A stretch of 49,726 nt of DNA from ZLKRG44 sp964555705 (GCA_964555705.1 CAZKTN010000020.1:1-49726); one strand, 5' to 3'. Shown: positions 32,482-42,383, counted from the stretch's first letter. The notes: generated by a model from the sequence alone, not told the origin. Program-made: numbers and translations.

Positions 32482-34098
32482 TCAGGGCTCCAGGATGTAG
32501 CGCGCCGCAAGCGTACGGAACCGCGCCGCCTCGTCGCGGGCCCACACGGCATCGCGGCCGAGCTCGGTCGCCAGCACCGCTGCCGCCGCATCCGCTGCGC
32601 CAGACGCCGCCCGAGCGTCGAGCAGCAGCGCACGCGTTCGACGCGCGAGGCAATCATCGAGCGAACGTGCCATCTCATGACGTGCCGCATAGGCAATCGA
32701 TCCCATCATGTACGGGAGTCCGGGTGCAATGGTTGTGCCAAAGGATGCGGATTCCGCGCACACCGCGCGCACCGCCGGCGCGTCGCTGCCGTAGACGCGC
32801 AGCCAGTCCTCCTGAGGCATGGCGGCGTCGCCCGCAGGCACATACCCGTGGATTCGCAGCGACTCGGTCACGCACGACCGCGGGCCGAGCCCGGCCACAT
32901 CGAGCGCTCGCGCCATCGTGTCCTCTGCCATCTTGCGGTAGGTCGTCCACTTGCCGCCGACGATGGTCACGAGTCCCGACGCCGACACCACCACCTTGTG
33001 GGTCCGCGAGATCGACTTCGTGGGCCCGTCGCGCCCGCCCTCGTGCACCAGCGGGCGCTGGCCCGCAAACACGCTGCGCACGTCCGCGCGTGTGGGATCG
33101 CGCTCGAGGTAGCGCGCCGCATTGCGCAGGATGAACTCGATCTCCTCCGGCAGCGCGCGCGGCTCGTGCTCCGCCTCGCGCATGGGAGTGTCGGTGGTGC
33201 CCACCACCACCGTGTCGTGCCAGGGAATCACGAACAGCACGCGGCCGTCGTCGGTGTGAGGCACCATGATCGCCTCATTCCCCGCGAGGAACGACCGGTC
33301 GAGCACAAGATGCACCCCCTGCGCAGGCTCGATCATCGCGCGCTGCGATGCGTCGTCGGCTGCACGCAGCCCATCCGCAAAGATGCCGCATGCGTTCACC
33401 ACCACGCGAGCGCGCACCTCGAACGACCGACCCGACTCCGAGTCTGTCGCCCGCACTCCGCACACCATCCCGTGCGCATCCTTGAGCAGGCCGTCCACGT
33501 GCACACCGTTGGCGAGCACCGCGCCCAGCGACGCCGCGGTGCGCGCAAGCGACAGCGCCATGCGCGCATCGTCGAACTGCCCGTCGTGGTACCGCACGCC
33601 GCCGAGCAGGTGGTCGCGCGCCACGTTGGGGATCGCGGCCACCGTCTCGTCGCGCGAGAGGAACTGCGTGGGCGCAAGGTTGCGCTTGCCGGCGAGCAGG
33701 TCGTAGAGCTTCAGGCCCGCGCCGTAGAAGGGAGCCTCCCACCACGAGTAGCGGGGCACGATGAACGCCAAGTCGTGCACCAGGTGCGGCGCGTTCTCGT
33801 GCATGATGCCGCGCTCGCGCAGCGCCTCGAGCACCAGCGCGATGTCGAGCTGCTCCAGGTAGCGCACGCCGCCGTGCACCAGCTTGGTGCTGCGGCTAGA
33901 CGTGCCCTTGGCGAAGTCGTGCGACTCGAGCAGGCACGTCGAGCATCCGCGGCTTGCTGCATCGACCGCCACGCCGAGGCCTGTCGCGCCGCCACCCACC
34001 ACGAGGACATCGAACGATCCGCCATCGGCCGCCGCGAGCATCGACTCGCGCACAAAGGGGCGTGGCTCACCTGACGATCCGCTCATCGCAACCTCCAT
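32482..34098 (-). CDS. glpD: Aerobic glycerol-3-phosphate dehydrogenase
   Basis: A FAD enzyme of the inner membrane that oxidises glycerol 3-phosphate and feeds electrons to quinone. The 538-residue product has the dinucleotide fold FDVLVVGGGATGLGVAVDAA, SSRSTKLVHGGVRYLEQLD, VVVNACGIFADGLR, VLFVIPWHDTVVVGTTDTPM, VFAGQRPLVHEG, and VTIVGGKWTTYRKMAEDTM. The start (ATG 34098) is one base from the glpK stop; a second ATG at 34086 is possible. It is downstream of glpK in the same operon. Confidence 0.96.
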   Translation of the reverse strand: MEVAMSGSSGEPRPFVRESMLAAADGGSFDVLVVGGGATGLGVAVDAASRGCSTCLLESHDFAKGTSSRSTKLVHGGVRYLEQLDIALVLEALRERGIMHENAPHLVHDLAFIVPRYSWWEAPFYGAGLKLYDLLAGKRNLAPTQFLSRDETVAAIPNVARDHLLGGVRYHDGQFDDARMALSLARTAASLGAVLANGVHVDGLLKDAHGMVCGVRATDSESGRSFEVRARVVVNACGIFADGLRAADDASQRAMIEPAQGVHLVLDRSFLAGNEAIMVPHTDDGRVLFVIPWHDTVVVGTTDTPMREAEHEPRALPEEIEFILRNAARYLERDPTRADVRSVFAGQRPLVHEGGRDGPTKSISRTHKVVVSASGLVTIVGGKWTTYRKMAEDTMARALDVAGLGPRSCVTESLRIHGYVPAGDAAMPQEDWLRVYGSDAPAVRAVCAESASFGTTIAPGLPYMMGSIAYAARHEMARSLDDCLARRTRALLLDARAASGAADAAAAVLATELGRDAVWARDEAARFRTLAARYILEP

Positions 34099-34099
34099 G

Positions 34100-35584
34100 T
34101 CATGAGTGCCATCCCATGCTCAGCTTCACCGCGCGGCCCCAGCGCTCGCGCTGCGCATCGCGCGCTGCAGCATCGATCGAAGGCGCAAAGGTGCGCGCAA
34201 TCGGCACCACGGACGCCGCCGTGCGCGGATCGCGCCACACGCCCACCGCAATCCCGGCCATGAACGCCGCGCCGAGCCCAGTGAGCTCGAGCACCGCAGG
34301 CCTCTCGATGCGCATGTCGCTCACGTCCGCCTGCACCTGCATCAGCATGTCGCTGGCGCTCGCGCCGCCATCGACGCGCATCGACGCAGGACGCAGGCCA
34401 CCATCGGAGGCCATCGCATCCATCAGCTCAGCCACCTGCCAGGCGATGCCGTCGATCGCCGCACGCGCGATGTGGCCCGCTGTCGTGCCGCGCGTGATCC
34501 CCGCAATCAGCCCGCGCGCATGCGGATCCCAGTGCGGCGCGCCCAGGCCAGTCAGCGCAGGCACCAGCACTACACCTCCCGCATCGGGCACCGTCGCCGC
34601 AAGCGCGTTCACGTCAGCGGCCGTCCGGATGATGCCCAGCCCATCGCGCAACCACTGGATCAGCGCGCCGCCCGTGAACACGCTGCCCTCGAGCGCGTAC
34701 TCCACCGGAGCATCGCCGATGCGCCATGCCACCGTGGTCAGCAACCGCGCCGCACTCGTGCGCGGCTGCACGCCCGTGTGCATCAGCGCGAAGCAGCCGG
34801 TGCCGTAGGTCGTCTTGGACGTGCCCGGCTCGTGGCACCCCTGCGCGAACAGCGCCGCCTGCTGGTCCCCGACCATCCCCGCGAGCGGGATCGCCGCGCC
34901 GATCGCCGACGCATCGCACTCCGCCACCACGCCGCTCGATGGCACGATGCGCGGCAGGATCTCGCGCGGGATGCCGAAGAGCCCCAGCATTCCCGCATCC
35001 CAGTCGCACGTGCGAAGGTCCATCAGCATCGTGCGCGATGCGTTGCTCACATCCGTCACGTGTACGCGCCCGCCTGTCAGCTTCCACGCGAGCCACGAGT
35101 CGATCGTGCCTGCCGCAAGCTCGCCGCGGGCCGCACGCTCGCGCGCGCCGGGCACGTGCTCGAGCAGCCACGCCAGCTTCGATGCGCTGAAGTATGGGTC
35201 AAGCAGCAGCCCGGTCGTGCGCGCCACCGCGTCCGCATGTCCCGCATCGGCAAGCGCCGCGAGCGCCGCCGCAGTGCGCCGGTCCTGCCACACGATCGCG
35301 CGCGATACCGGCTCGCCCGTGCGGCGGTCCCACAGCACCACGGTCTCGCGCTGGTTCGTGATGCCCACCGCGCGAATCTGCGCCGCCCCCACGCCACCCT
35401 TCGCGATCGCCTCGCGTGCGCACTCCACCTGCGTGCGCCAGATCTCCGACGCGTCATGCTCCACCCACCCGTCCTGCGGGAAGTGCTGCGCAAACTCGCG
35501 CTGCGCGGCGCCAAGCACCGCGCCATCGGCGCCCACCACCATCGCCCGGCAGCTGCTCGTGCCCTGGTCGAGCGCAAGGATCAT
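34100..35584 (-). CDS. glpK: Glycerol kinase
   Basis: GlpK phosphorylates glycerol to glycerol 3-phosphate, the substrate of the next gene's product. The 494-residue protein has ILALDQGTSSCRAMVV, AVGITNQRETVVLWDRRTGE, AIVWQDRRT, MVGDQQAALFAQGCHEPGTS, TYGTGCFALMHTG, GGVVLVPALTGLGAPHWDPH and MRVDGGASASDMLMQVQADV, the full FGGY-kinase set. The ATG overlaps the stop of the upstream 861-residue gene (ATGA), so glycerol use is coupled to that unknown protein. No facilitator glpF is nearby. Confidence 0.97.
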   Translation of the reverse strand: MILALDQGTSSCRAMVVGADGAVLGAAQREFAQHFPQDGWVEHDASEIWRTQVECAREAIAKGGVGAAQIRAVGITNQRETVVLWDRRTGEPVSRAIVWQDRRTAAALAALADAGHADAVARTTGLLLDPYFSASKLAWLLEHVPGARERAARGELAAGTIDSWLAWKLTGGRVHVTDVSNASRTMLMDLRTCDWDAGMLGLFGIPREILPRIVPSSGVVAECDASAIGAAIPLAGMVGDQQAALFAQGCHEPGTSKTTYGTGCFALMHTGVQPRTSAARLLTTVAWRIGDAPVEYALEGSVFTGGALIQWLRDGLGIIRTAADVNALAATVPDAGGVVLVPALTGLGAPHWDPHARGLIAGITRGTTAGHIARAAIDGIAWQVAELMDAMASDGGLRPASMRVDGGASASDMLMQVQADVSDMRIERPAVLELTGLGAAFMAGIAVGVWRDPRTAASVVPIARTFAPSIDAAARDAQRERWGRAVKLSMGWHS

Positions 35585-38166
35585 TCGTCGGAGTCCGCGG
35601 CCGACCCGTCCCGCAGCCGGGCCTCCTCGCGCGCAAGCTCAGCCGCGTCGGGCACACGAACTGCCTTCGCGCGATCAGGCCCAAGGATGCCCGACAGCGC
35701 CACAAGCGCGCGCTCGCGCCCGCCACGACGCACATAGAGCGCGCGCTCCACCTTCTCGTTGCCGAGCATCCACGCCTCGTACTGCTTGGCGAAGCGCGCC
35801 TCCGCCTCGGGGGATCCGTCATCGAACACCGGATAGTCCGTGCGCGCGCCGACCGCCTGCACGAGCGCGACCTCCGACGCATCCCGCGCCGCGAGGTACT
35901 CCGTCAGCGCCGCCGTGATCGAGTTGCGAAGCGCATCGTCGATCCCCTCGAGCGCCAGCGCCCGGTCGAACGCGCGCTGCGCAGGGTCTTCCCTGAAGTA
36001 CTCCGGATGCTTCGCACGGATGTGCTGGAGGCGAACACGTGCACGCGCATCATCGGCCAGCAGCGCGAGGGCCCCCTCGGCGATCGCCTCGTCCGCGGCG
36101 CGAAGCGCCTCGCATGCCTTCGAGACCTGCCCGATCACCCGTGCGGACTCGCTGTAGATCGCCTCCTTCTCGGGCTCAGGCATGTCAGCGGTCATTGCAT
36201 GCATGCGCGAGTCCGTCTCCTTCAGGGCCCGGGATGCCTCGGCGAGCCCGGCTGCCGCCTGCCTCGCCGCGGGCACCCGCGCCTCGAGAAGCGCGAGCAG
36301 CTCAGCCCGCCGCTCTGCCGCGATGAGTGGCCACACTCCCACGAGCGGATCGGTCCGCACGCTCACCGGCTCGCCCATCCGCATCGTCAAGCGAGCGGCC
36401 TCATCACGCGCGACACCGTCGATCTCGCGAAGCTGCCGCAGCGAAGCGACCGCGCGTGCCGCATCAGGTCCTGAGGCCACCGCCGCCGCCACAGCGTCGA
36501 AGAACTCCGCATCCAGCGCATCACGGCGGATACGCGCCGCGTCGATGCTGCTGTGTACCTCATCGCTGAGCTTCGAGAACTCCTTCGCATTCAGGAACTG
36601 ATCCATCCGGCGCTGCGACTCCACGAAGATGGGATCGACTCTCGCCGCCCACCCTGCAGCATGATCCGCCGCCAGCGACTCCAGGATCGCGCGCTGCCCG
36701 TCGTCCGCCGCGATCGCCGCAGCAATCAGCGCCACATCCTCGACACCGAACGCTGCGCTCCAGCCTGCCACTGCCTTTCGCTGCATGCGCTTGAAGATGC
36801 CCCCGACGTCTGCCGCCTGATCCGCGCCCGCGGAGGCGCCTGCAGCGGGCACATCGGCGTCGGCGCGCTCAGGCTCGAGCACCTCGCCGTCACGGCTGAG
36901 GTCGGCGCCGCGCACGATGGGCGCCAAGTCAGCGCCCACTGCGGCATCGATGGCGCTCAGCGCCTGCGTGGCACGCTCCATCCGCCGCCGCTGCAACTCG
37001 CCAACGCGCTCGCTGAAGCTCCGGTACGCCGCATCGTCGAACGTCCATGGTGTCACCGTCGCCTCGAACTCCTCCGTCACTGCGGACCACTCTGTGACCA
37101 GCGCCTCGTCAGCCGCGCGCCAGTCGGCAATCGCCTGCTTCACCGATGCGCGCGCCGCCTCATCGAGACCGCGCACGCGCAGCGCACGCCGGCCCGCCTG
37201 CGGCACTCCCGTGCTCTCGCTGTCAGGAATGCTCGGGTACGACGCCACAACCCACTGGTCCGCAAACCGCTGCTGCGCCTCAGGGTTCGCTGCGAGCGCC
37301 TCGCGCACCGCGCGCGACGCGTCACGGTTGTTCGCAAGCAGCTGCTTGCGCTGCCGCGTGATCTCCGGGCCGAGCCGTCCCCACGCTTCCTGGCCCGCAC
37401 CCTCGCCGATCGGGGCAGCCCCATCCTGGCCACCTGCCTCGCCCCGCGCAGCCGCAGCCTGCGTTGCCGCGACCTGCGCCTTCATGAACTCGAGATACAT
37501 CTGCTGCACACGGTCGCCGTACTCGCGCAGCAACGGCGTCTGCTTGCGGCCGTACCCCGCAATCGCCTGCCGAACGCCGGCACGCGCCGCATCGGGCACA
37601 GGCAGGTCGAACGCCACCTGCTCCACATCAGCCATCACGCTCGACGACATCATCGCCCGGCCGAAGCCCATGCGAAGCGCATGCCGGCGACGCGCAAGCT
37701 TTGCGCCCTCCACCGCCTCTGCCGCCTCCGGTGACGACTCAATCGCCGTCGCCACCTCAATGAACAGAGCCTCGTCTATCGAATCGAACTTGCGGTTCAG
37801 CTCGGCGTACTCGCGCATCAGCGCCTGCCACTCGGCCACCTGGCTTGCCGGATCGGACTGCGAGCCCGCCGCACGCGACTTCCTCTGGAACTTCTCGATG
37901 TCGCCGTTGCGGAACTCCTCCGCGCGGCGCAGGTACGCATCGTGTGCGGCCTGGATCTGCGGCCACGCGCCCGACGGCACATCGCCCCTCTGCTCGAGCA
38001 GCATCTTCAGCTCGCCGATCGAGATCGGATCCGCGAACGCCCCCGACGTGCCCTGCGCGCACGCCACACGCGGCGCCGCCACAAGCATCGCAAGTGCGCA
38101 CGAAAGCGCGAGCACCGCCGCGCGCGCGGCCGTGCCTGCCCGAAGCCTCAGCATGTGGATTCGCAT
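35581..38166 (-). CDS. Large exported helical repeat protein of unknown function
   Basis: An 861-residue protein starting at ATG 38166 (MRIHMLRLRAG) with a signal peptide ending near VACAQG. The remainder is almost entirely charged alpha helix. Internal duplication is visible: KFDSIDEALFIEVATAIESS and, 450 residues later, ALDAEFFDAVAAAVASGP, each followed by DA/EAA-AV and a basic helix ending LRMG or TMRMG. A second motif recurs about three times (ARAGVRQAIAGYGRKQTPLL, ARASVKQAIADWRAADEALV, LRNSITAALTEYLAARDASE). No family is recognised. It lies between the DinB-like gene and glpK and is coupled to glpK by a 4-base overlap. Confidence 0.75.
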   Translation of the reverse strand: MRIHMLRLRAGTAARAAVLALSCALAMLVAAPRVACAQGTSGAFADPISIGELKMLLEQRGDVPSGAWPQIQAAHDAYLRRAEEFRNGDIEKFQRKSRAAGSQSDPASQVAEWQALMREYAELNRKFDSIDEALFIEVATAIESSPEAAEAVEGAKLARRRHALRMGFGRAMMSSSVMADVEQVAFDLPVPDAARAGVRQAIAGYGRKQTPLLREYGDRVQQMYLEFMKAQVAATQAAAARGEAGGQDGAAPIGEGAGQEAWGRLGPEITRQRKQLLANNRDASRAVREALAANPEAQQRFADQWVVASYPSIPDSESTGVPQAGRRALRVRGLDEAARASVKQAIADWRAADEALVTEWSAVTEEFEATVTPWTFDDAAYRSFSERVGELQRRRMERATQALSAIDAAVGADLAPIVRGADLSRDGEVLEPERADADVPAAGASAGADQAADVGGIFKRMQRKAVAGWSAAFGVEDVALIAAAIAADDGQRAILESLAADHAAGWAARVDPIFVESQRRMDQFLNAKEFSKLSDEVHSSIDAARIRRDALDAEFFDAVAAAVASGPDAARAVASLRQLREIDGVARDEAARLTMRMGEPVSVRTDPLVGVWPLIAAERRAELLALLEARVPAARQAAAGLAEASRALKETDSRMHAMTADMPEPEKEAIYSESARVIGQVSKACEALRAADEAIAEGALALLADDARARVRLQHIRAKHPEYFREDPAQRAFDRALALEGIDDALRNSITAALTEYLAARDASEVALVQAVGARTDYPVFDDGSPEAEARFAKQYEAWMLGNEKVERALYVRRGGRERALVALSGILGPDRAKAVRVPDAAELAREEARLRDGSAADSDE

Positions 38167-38171
38167 GATGG

Positions 38172-38672
38172 TCACATCGCGGAGCCGAGCCCCGCCACGC
38201 GGCGCCACGCGCTGATCTGCCCGAGGTGCATCATGTTGTGCGCAAGGCACATGAACGATGACACGGCCGCAAGGGTCGGGAGCCGCTCGCGCAGGCCCTC
38301 GTAGGGGTTCGGCCCGCTGAACACCGGGTCATCGACCTTCGGCAGCAGGTTCGCCACCGTCGTCCAGCCATCGGTGAACGCCTTCACGAGCTCGGCCTTC
38401 GACGGGTACGCGCCGGGCGTCGCCACGCACTTCGCGCCGTTCTTGAAGAGCTCTTCCCACGAGTCGGGCACAGAGCAGGCGCCCTTGTGGCCCACCATCT
38501 CGGCCATCTTCGGCGCGTAGATCGCCAGGTGACCGATCAGGAACGCGGGGCTGTTGAGGTCGTCCTTCGGCATCTCCGCGAAGCGCGCATCGGGAATCGT
38601 CTTCACGAGCGCATCCGCGTAGCCAATCGTCATCTTCAGTCCGTCAGAGAGTGCTGTGCCGAGTTGTCCCAT
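38172..38672 (-). CDS. DinB-like superfamily protein
   Basis: A 166-residue four-helix-type protein starting at ATG 38672. His residues placed as in DinB/YfiT-like metal sites are seen in LIGHLAIYAPKMAE and in CLAHNMMHLGQISAWRRVAG. Members are often metal-dependent thiol transferases or of unknown function. It ends 5 bases before the exported repeat-protein start and may open the glp transcript. Confidence 0.82.
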   Translation of the reverse strand: MGQLGTALSDGLKMTIGYADALVKTIPDARFAEMPKDDLNSPAFLIGHLAIYAPKMAEMVGHKGACSVPDSWEELFKNGAKCVATPGAYPSKAELVKAFTDGWTTVANLLPKVDDPVFSGPNPYEGLRERLPTLAAVSSFMCLAHNMMHLGQISAWRRVAGLGSAM

Positions 38673-38753
38673 GCGGGTGAGGATAGCCCGGCGTACGCCA
38701 TCGCCGATGCCCACACGGCCTGCAATTCGCGCAATCGGCAGAGGGAGCCGCGC

Positions 38754-39976
38754 TCACGAACCCACGAGACGCGCGTGGATGCGCCTGGCCTCGTCGATGT
38801 CGCTCGTGCCGCGCACGATCGTGCGGCCATCCGCGAACACCGCGAGCTCGATCGGCACGCCCGCGCGCGAGCGCTCGCCGCGCGGCATCGCATGCACCAC
38901 GCCGCGCTCCACGCGAACCTCGCCAAGCTCCCGAAGGCGCGCAGCAAGCGCATCGAGCGATTCGGGCATGCCATGCATTGGGGCGCCCGCTCCGCCCGCA
39001 CTGGCTAGTCCGCCCGCCCGCGCCGGCTTGACCTGCACCGCATTGCGCCCGCAGAGCGAAGTCGCATCGCTCGTACGCGTGCCGCCGAGCCACTCGAACC
39101 TGCGCGCGCCGCAGCACACGCAGTCCGCGCGCCGCGCACCATCAAGCGATAGGCGCGTGAATGGGCCTGCCGCGCCGTGCGCACCACCCGCCGCACCGCC
39201 CGCCGCGCTACGCGCCGTGCCTTCGCGACCCGCCGCCAGATCAAACGACACCAGCGACCGGTCCACCTGCTCGTGCAGCCCGGCAAGCATCCGAATCGCG
39301 TTCGCCGCCGCGAGCCCCGCGGCCACCGCCACCGCCGGCCCGAACACACCCGCGGTATCGCATGTGGGCTCCACGCCTGCGGCAGGCGGCTCGTCGAACA
39401 CGCACCGCAGGCACGGTCCCGCACCCGCTGCTCCCGCCACATCAGGCGCTGCCGCAGCTCCCGCCACCGCAGGCACCACCGGCATCGTCATCCCGCGCGC
39501 GGCCACCACACCGCAGTACACGTAGGGCACGCCGCGCGAAACCGCCACATCATTCAGGATGTACCGCGTCTCGAACCCGTCGAGCCCATCCACAATCACA
39601 TCCGCATCGCCGATGCACTCGAGCGCGTTCTCCGGCACGAGATCCGCCACGCACTCGCGCACCTCGATCGACGAATCGATCGCACGCACTCGCGCCGCCG
39701 CTGCCGCAGCCTTCGCCACGCCCCGCCGCGCGTCATCCTCGACATAGAGCGACTGCCGCTGGAGGTTCGTCCACTCCACCACGTCGCGGTCGATGAGCGT
39801 GAGACGCCCCACGCCCGCCCGCGCGAGCAGGTCCACCTGCGCGCAGCCGAGCGCACCGCATCCGACCACCGCCGCATGCGCACGGCGAAGCCGCGCCTGC
39901 GAAGCGGCGCCAAACCACGGCAGGATCTCCTGTCTATGCCAGCGCGAGCCCGGGTCCGGGTGCGCCACGGCGCGGG

Positions 39977-39980
<4 letters not shown>
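38754..39980 (-). CDS. ThiF/MoeB-family E1-like adenylyltransferase
   Basis: Such enzymes adenylate the C-terminus of small ubiquitin-like sulfur carriers (ThiS, MoaD). The 408-residue product has AVVGCGALGCAQVDLLARAG with the nucleotide-binding glycine loop, LIDRDVVEWTNLQRQ, DVIVDGLDGFETRYILND, a candidate catalytic Cys207 in PTCDTAGVFGP, and two CxxC zinc pairs (Cys190/193, Cys287/290). An Ala/Gly-rich insertion separates the halves, and an extra C-terminal domain (about 325-408) ends IVRGTSDIDEARRIHARLVG. The GTG start overlaps the rpsG stop (GTGA), so it is translated from the ribosomal operon. Confidence 0.9.
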
Positions 39981-40471
<491 letters not shown>

Positions 40472-40613
40472 GGGTCAATCCTTTCGGCTTCGGCCCAGCG
40501 GGTGCTGGACCAGGTTTGGCCGCGGCGGGAGGATGGGCATCTCCGGATGGTTCGCCGCAGCTACGTGCCCGGGACCGGCACGCGCCGGCCTCCGTGCTTG
40601 ATCAGATCGCCGG

Positions 40614-41003
40614 TCACTTCTTCTTGGCGGCAGCGGCCTTGCGCTTGACGCCGTAGAGCGAACGGCCCTTCTTGCGGCCATCGACGCCGAGGCAGTCGAG
40701 GGTGCCGCGCACCACGTGGTAGCGCACGCCGGGGAGGTCGCGCACACGGCCACCGCGCACGAGCACGATCGAGTGCTCCTGCAGGTTGTGGCCCTCGCCG
40801 CCGATGTAGGCGGTGACTTCCTTGCCGTTGGAGAGCCTGACGCGGCAGACCTTGCGGAGCGCCGAGTTGGGCTTCTTCGGGGTGACGGTCTTCACCTGGA
40901 GGCAAACGCCGCGGCGCTGCGGGCACTGGGCAAGATCACGGGTCTTGCTCTTGGCCTTGGGGGTGCGGCGGGGCTTGCGTACGAGCTGGTTGATGGTCGG
41001 CAT
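40614..41003 (-). CDS. rpsL: 30S ribosomal protein S12
   Basis: S12 lies at the decoding centre and controls accuracy. The 129-residue product has MPTINQLVRKPRR, TPKKPNSALRKVCRVRLSNG, IGGEGHNLQEHSIVLVRGGR and DLPGVRYHVVRGTLDCLGVD. Lys43 is conserved, but position 88, normally Lys in RVKDLPG, is Arg here (codon CGC). That is the same change known to give streptomycin resistance in Escherichia coli and Mycobacterium tuberculosis. The C-terminus is a Lys/Ala tail. The start is the ATG at 41003 and a promoter is visible upstream. Confidence 0.98.
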   Translation of the reverse strand: MPTINQLVRKPRRTPKAKSKTRDLAQCPQRRGVCLQVKTVTPKKPNSALRKVCRVRLSNGKEVTAYIGGEGHNLQEHSIVLVRGGRVRDLPGVRYHVVRGTLDCLGVDGRKKGRSLYGVKRKAAAAKKK

Positions 41004-41036
41004 GTCGAACCTTTGGCCTCTTAGGGCAGACGGAAG

Positions 41037-41065
41037 ATCGTAACGAAACCCCCCAGACCCTGCAA
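41037..41065 (-). promoter_or_regulatory. Promoter of the rpsL-rpsG operon
   Basis: On the minus strand TTGCAG (41060-41065), a 17-base spacer and TACGAT (41037-41042) form a reasonable housekeeping promoter about 35-60 bases before the rpsL ATG. Match to consensus is moderate (3 of 6 and 4 of 6). Confidence 0.5.
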
Positions 41066-41083
41066 CGGGAGGACCGAAGGATC

Positions 41084-41111
41084 TTGACACTACCCCCCCT
41101 CCCCGTAGAAT
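41084..41111 (+). promoter_or_regulatory. Strong sigma-70-type promoter for rpmF-plsX-fabHD
   Basis: TTGACA (41084-41089), a 16-base spacer and TAGAAT (41106-41111) match the consensus at 6 of 6 and 5 of 6. Initiation would be near 41118, immediately before the GC-rich leader hairpin. It is the clearest promoter in the window. Confidence 0.8.
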
Positions 41112-41118
41112 CGTCCCT

Positions 41119-41141
41119 CCGCCCCCCGCCGGGCGGCTTTT
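41119..41141 (+). promoter_or_regulatory. Leader hairpin with T-run before rpmF (possible attenuator)
   Basis: CCGCCC (41119-41124) pairs with GGGCGG (41131-41136) around six bases and is followed by CTTTT (41137-41141). This is a short terminator-like structure in a leader of about 37 bases. The AGGA ribosome site (41145-41148) follows directly. It could attenuate the operon or regulate rpmF translation. Confidence 0.45.
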
Positions 41142-41154
41142 CCATAGGAACACC

Positions 41155-41343
41155 ATGCAACCCGCATTCCGCACCTCCCCCGGTCGTACCCGCCGCCGCC
41201 GCAACCACCAGGCCCTGCGCCCGGCCCACACCGTGCTGTGCCCTAACTGCGGCAACACCAAGCGTCCCCACGCTGCGTGCGCCGGCTGCGGCTACGTCCG
41301 CCCAGGGCTTCAGATGAAGTCCCTGCAGTCTGACGCCAGCTGA
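41155..41343 (+). CDS. rpmF: 50S ribosomal protein L32 (zinc form)
   Basis: The 62-residue product is basic at the N-terminus (GRTRRRRNHQALRPAH) and has a zinc ribbon, CPNCGNTKRPHAACAGCGY, with four cysteines (C-x2-C and C-x2-C). It is therefore the zinc-binding form. As in many bacteria it precedes plsX, 20 bases away, linking ribosome and lipid synthesis. Confidence 0.96.
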   Translation: MQPAFRTSPGRTRRRRNHQALRPAHTVLCPNCGNTKRPHAACAGCGYVRPGLQMKSLQSDAS

Positions 41344-41363
41344 CCCATCCCCGACCCCGCGCC

Positions 41364-42383
41364 ATGCGCATCGGCGTCGACGTGATGGGGGGCGACAATG
41401 CCCCCGACGAGATCCTGAAGGGCTGCATCGCGGCCGTGGAGACCCTCCACGCCGACGACACCCTTGTGCTGATCGGTGACGGACCGCTCATCGCCGAGAC
41501 GCTCGAGGAGCGCGGCATCGACGCCGGCAAGAGGCTCGAGATCGTCGCCACCAGCGAAGTCATCGAGATGGACGAGCCGCCGGTCGACGCGGTCCGCACC
41601 AAGAAGAACAGCTCGATCGCAGTGATGGGCAAGATGGGATCCCCCAAGGACCCCAACCGCCTCGATGCCGTGATCAGCGCAGGAAACACCGGCGCATGCG
41701 TCACCGCAGCGCAGATGCACATGCGCCGCCTGCCCGGCGTCGTGCGCCCCGGCATCGCAGTCACCGTGCCCACATTCAGCGGCCCGATCGTGCTGCTCGA
41801 CGTTGGCGCAAACATCGAGCCCAAGGCGAGCCACCTCGCGCAGTACGGCCTGATGGGCGAGATCTATGCGCGCGAGGTGCTGGGCATCTCGAACCCGCGC
41901 GTGGCGCTCATGAACGTCGGCGGCGAGGAGCAGAAGGGCACGCAGGAGATGCGCGATGCGCGCGACATGCTGCGCGGCGTCGGCGACGTGAACTTCATCG
42001 GCTTCGTCGAGGGCCGCGGCGTCTTCAACGGAGACGCTGACGTGGTCATCACTGACGGCGTCGTCGGCAACGTGATGCTCAAGCTCGCCGAGGGCCTCTC
42101 CTCGGGCATCTTCAAGGCGCTCGCGCGCGAGGTCTTCGAGATCGATCCCGCGCTCGCCGGCCGGCTCGACCCGGTGGTCAAGAGCCTCTACGCCAAGCAC
42201 GACTACCACGAGTACGGCGGCGCGCCGCTGCTGGGCGTGAACGGCGTGTGCCTCATCAGCCACGGCTCGAGCGTCGCGCGCACGATCACCAACGCAGTCC
42301 GCCGCGCGCGCAACTTCGTGGAGCTCGGCATCAACGACGCCATCGTCCGCCGCCTCGAGGCGGCGCAGTTCGCCGAAGCATGA
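41364..42383 (+). CDS. plsX: Phosphate acyltransferase PlsX
   Basis: PlsX converts acyl-ACP to acyl-phosphate for phospholipid synthesis. The 339-residue product opens MRIGVDVMGGDNAPDEILKG and has KKNSSIAVMGKM, ISAGNTGACVTAAQM, LLDVGANIEPKASHLAQYG, VGGEEQKGTQ, FIGFVEGRGVFNGDADVVIT, DGVVGNVMLKLAEG, and GGAPLLGVNGVCLISHGSS. Its stop overlaps the fabH start (ATGA). Confidence 0.97.
   Translation: MRIGVDVMGGDNAPDEILKGCIAAVETLHADDTLVLIGDGPLIAETLEERGIDAGKRLEIVATSEVIEMDEPPVDAVRTKKNSSIAVMGKMGSPKDPNRLDAVISAGNTGACVTAAQMHMRRLPGVVRPGIAVTVPTFSGPIVLLDVGANIEPKASHLAQYGLMGEIYAREVLGISNPRVALMNVGGEEQKGTQEMRDARDMLRGVGDVNFIGFVEGRGVFNGDADVVITDGVVGNVMLKLAEGLSSGIFKALAREVFEIDPALAGRLDPVVKSLYAKHDYHEYGGAPLLGVNGVCLISHGSSVARTITNAVRRARNFVELGINDAIVRRLEAAQFAEA

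Noticed and set aside
32677..35737. Long plus-strand frames opposite glpD and glpK
   Set aside because: The minus strand encodes unmistakable GlpD and GlpK; the opposite frames are Arg/His-rich shadows.
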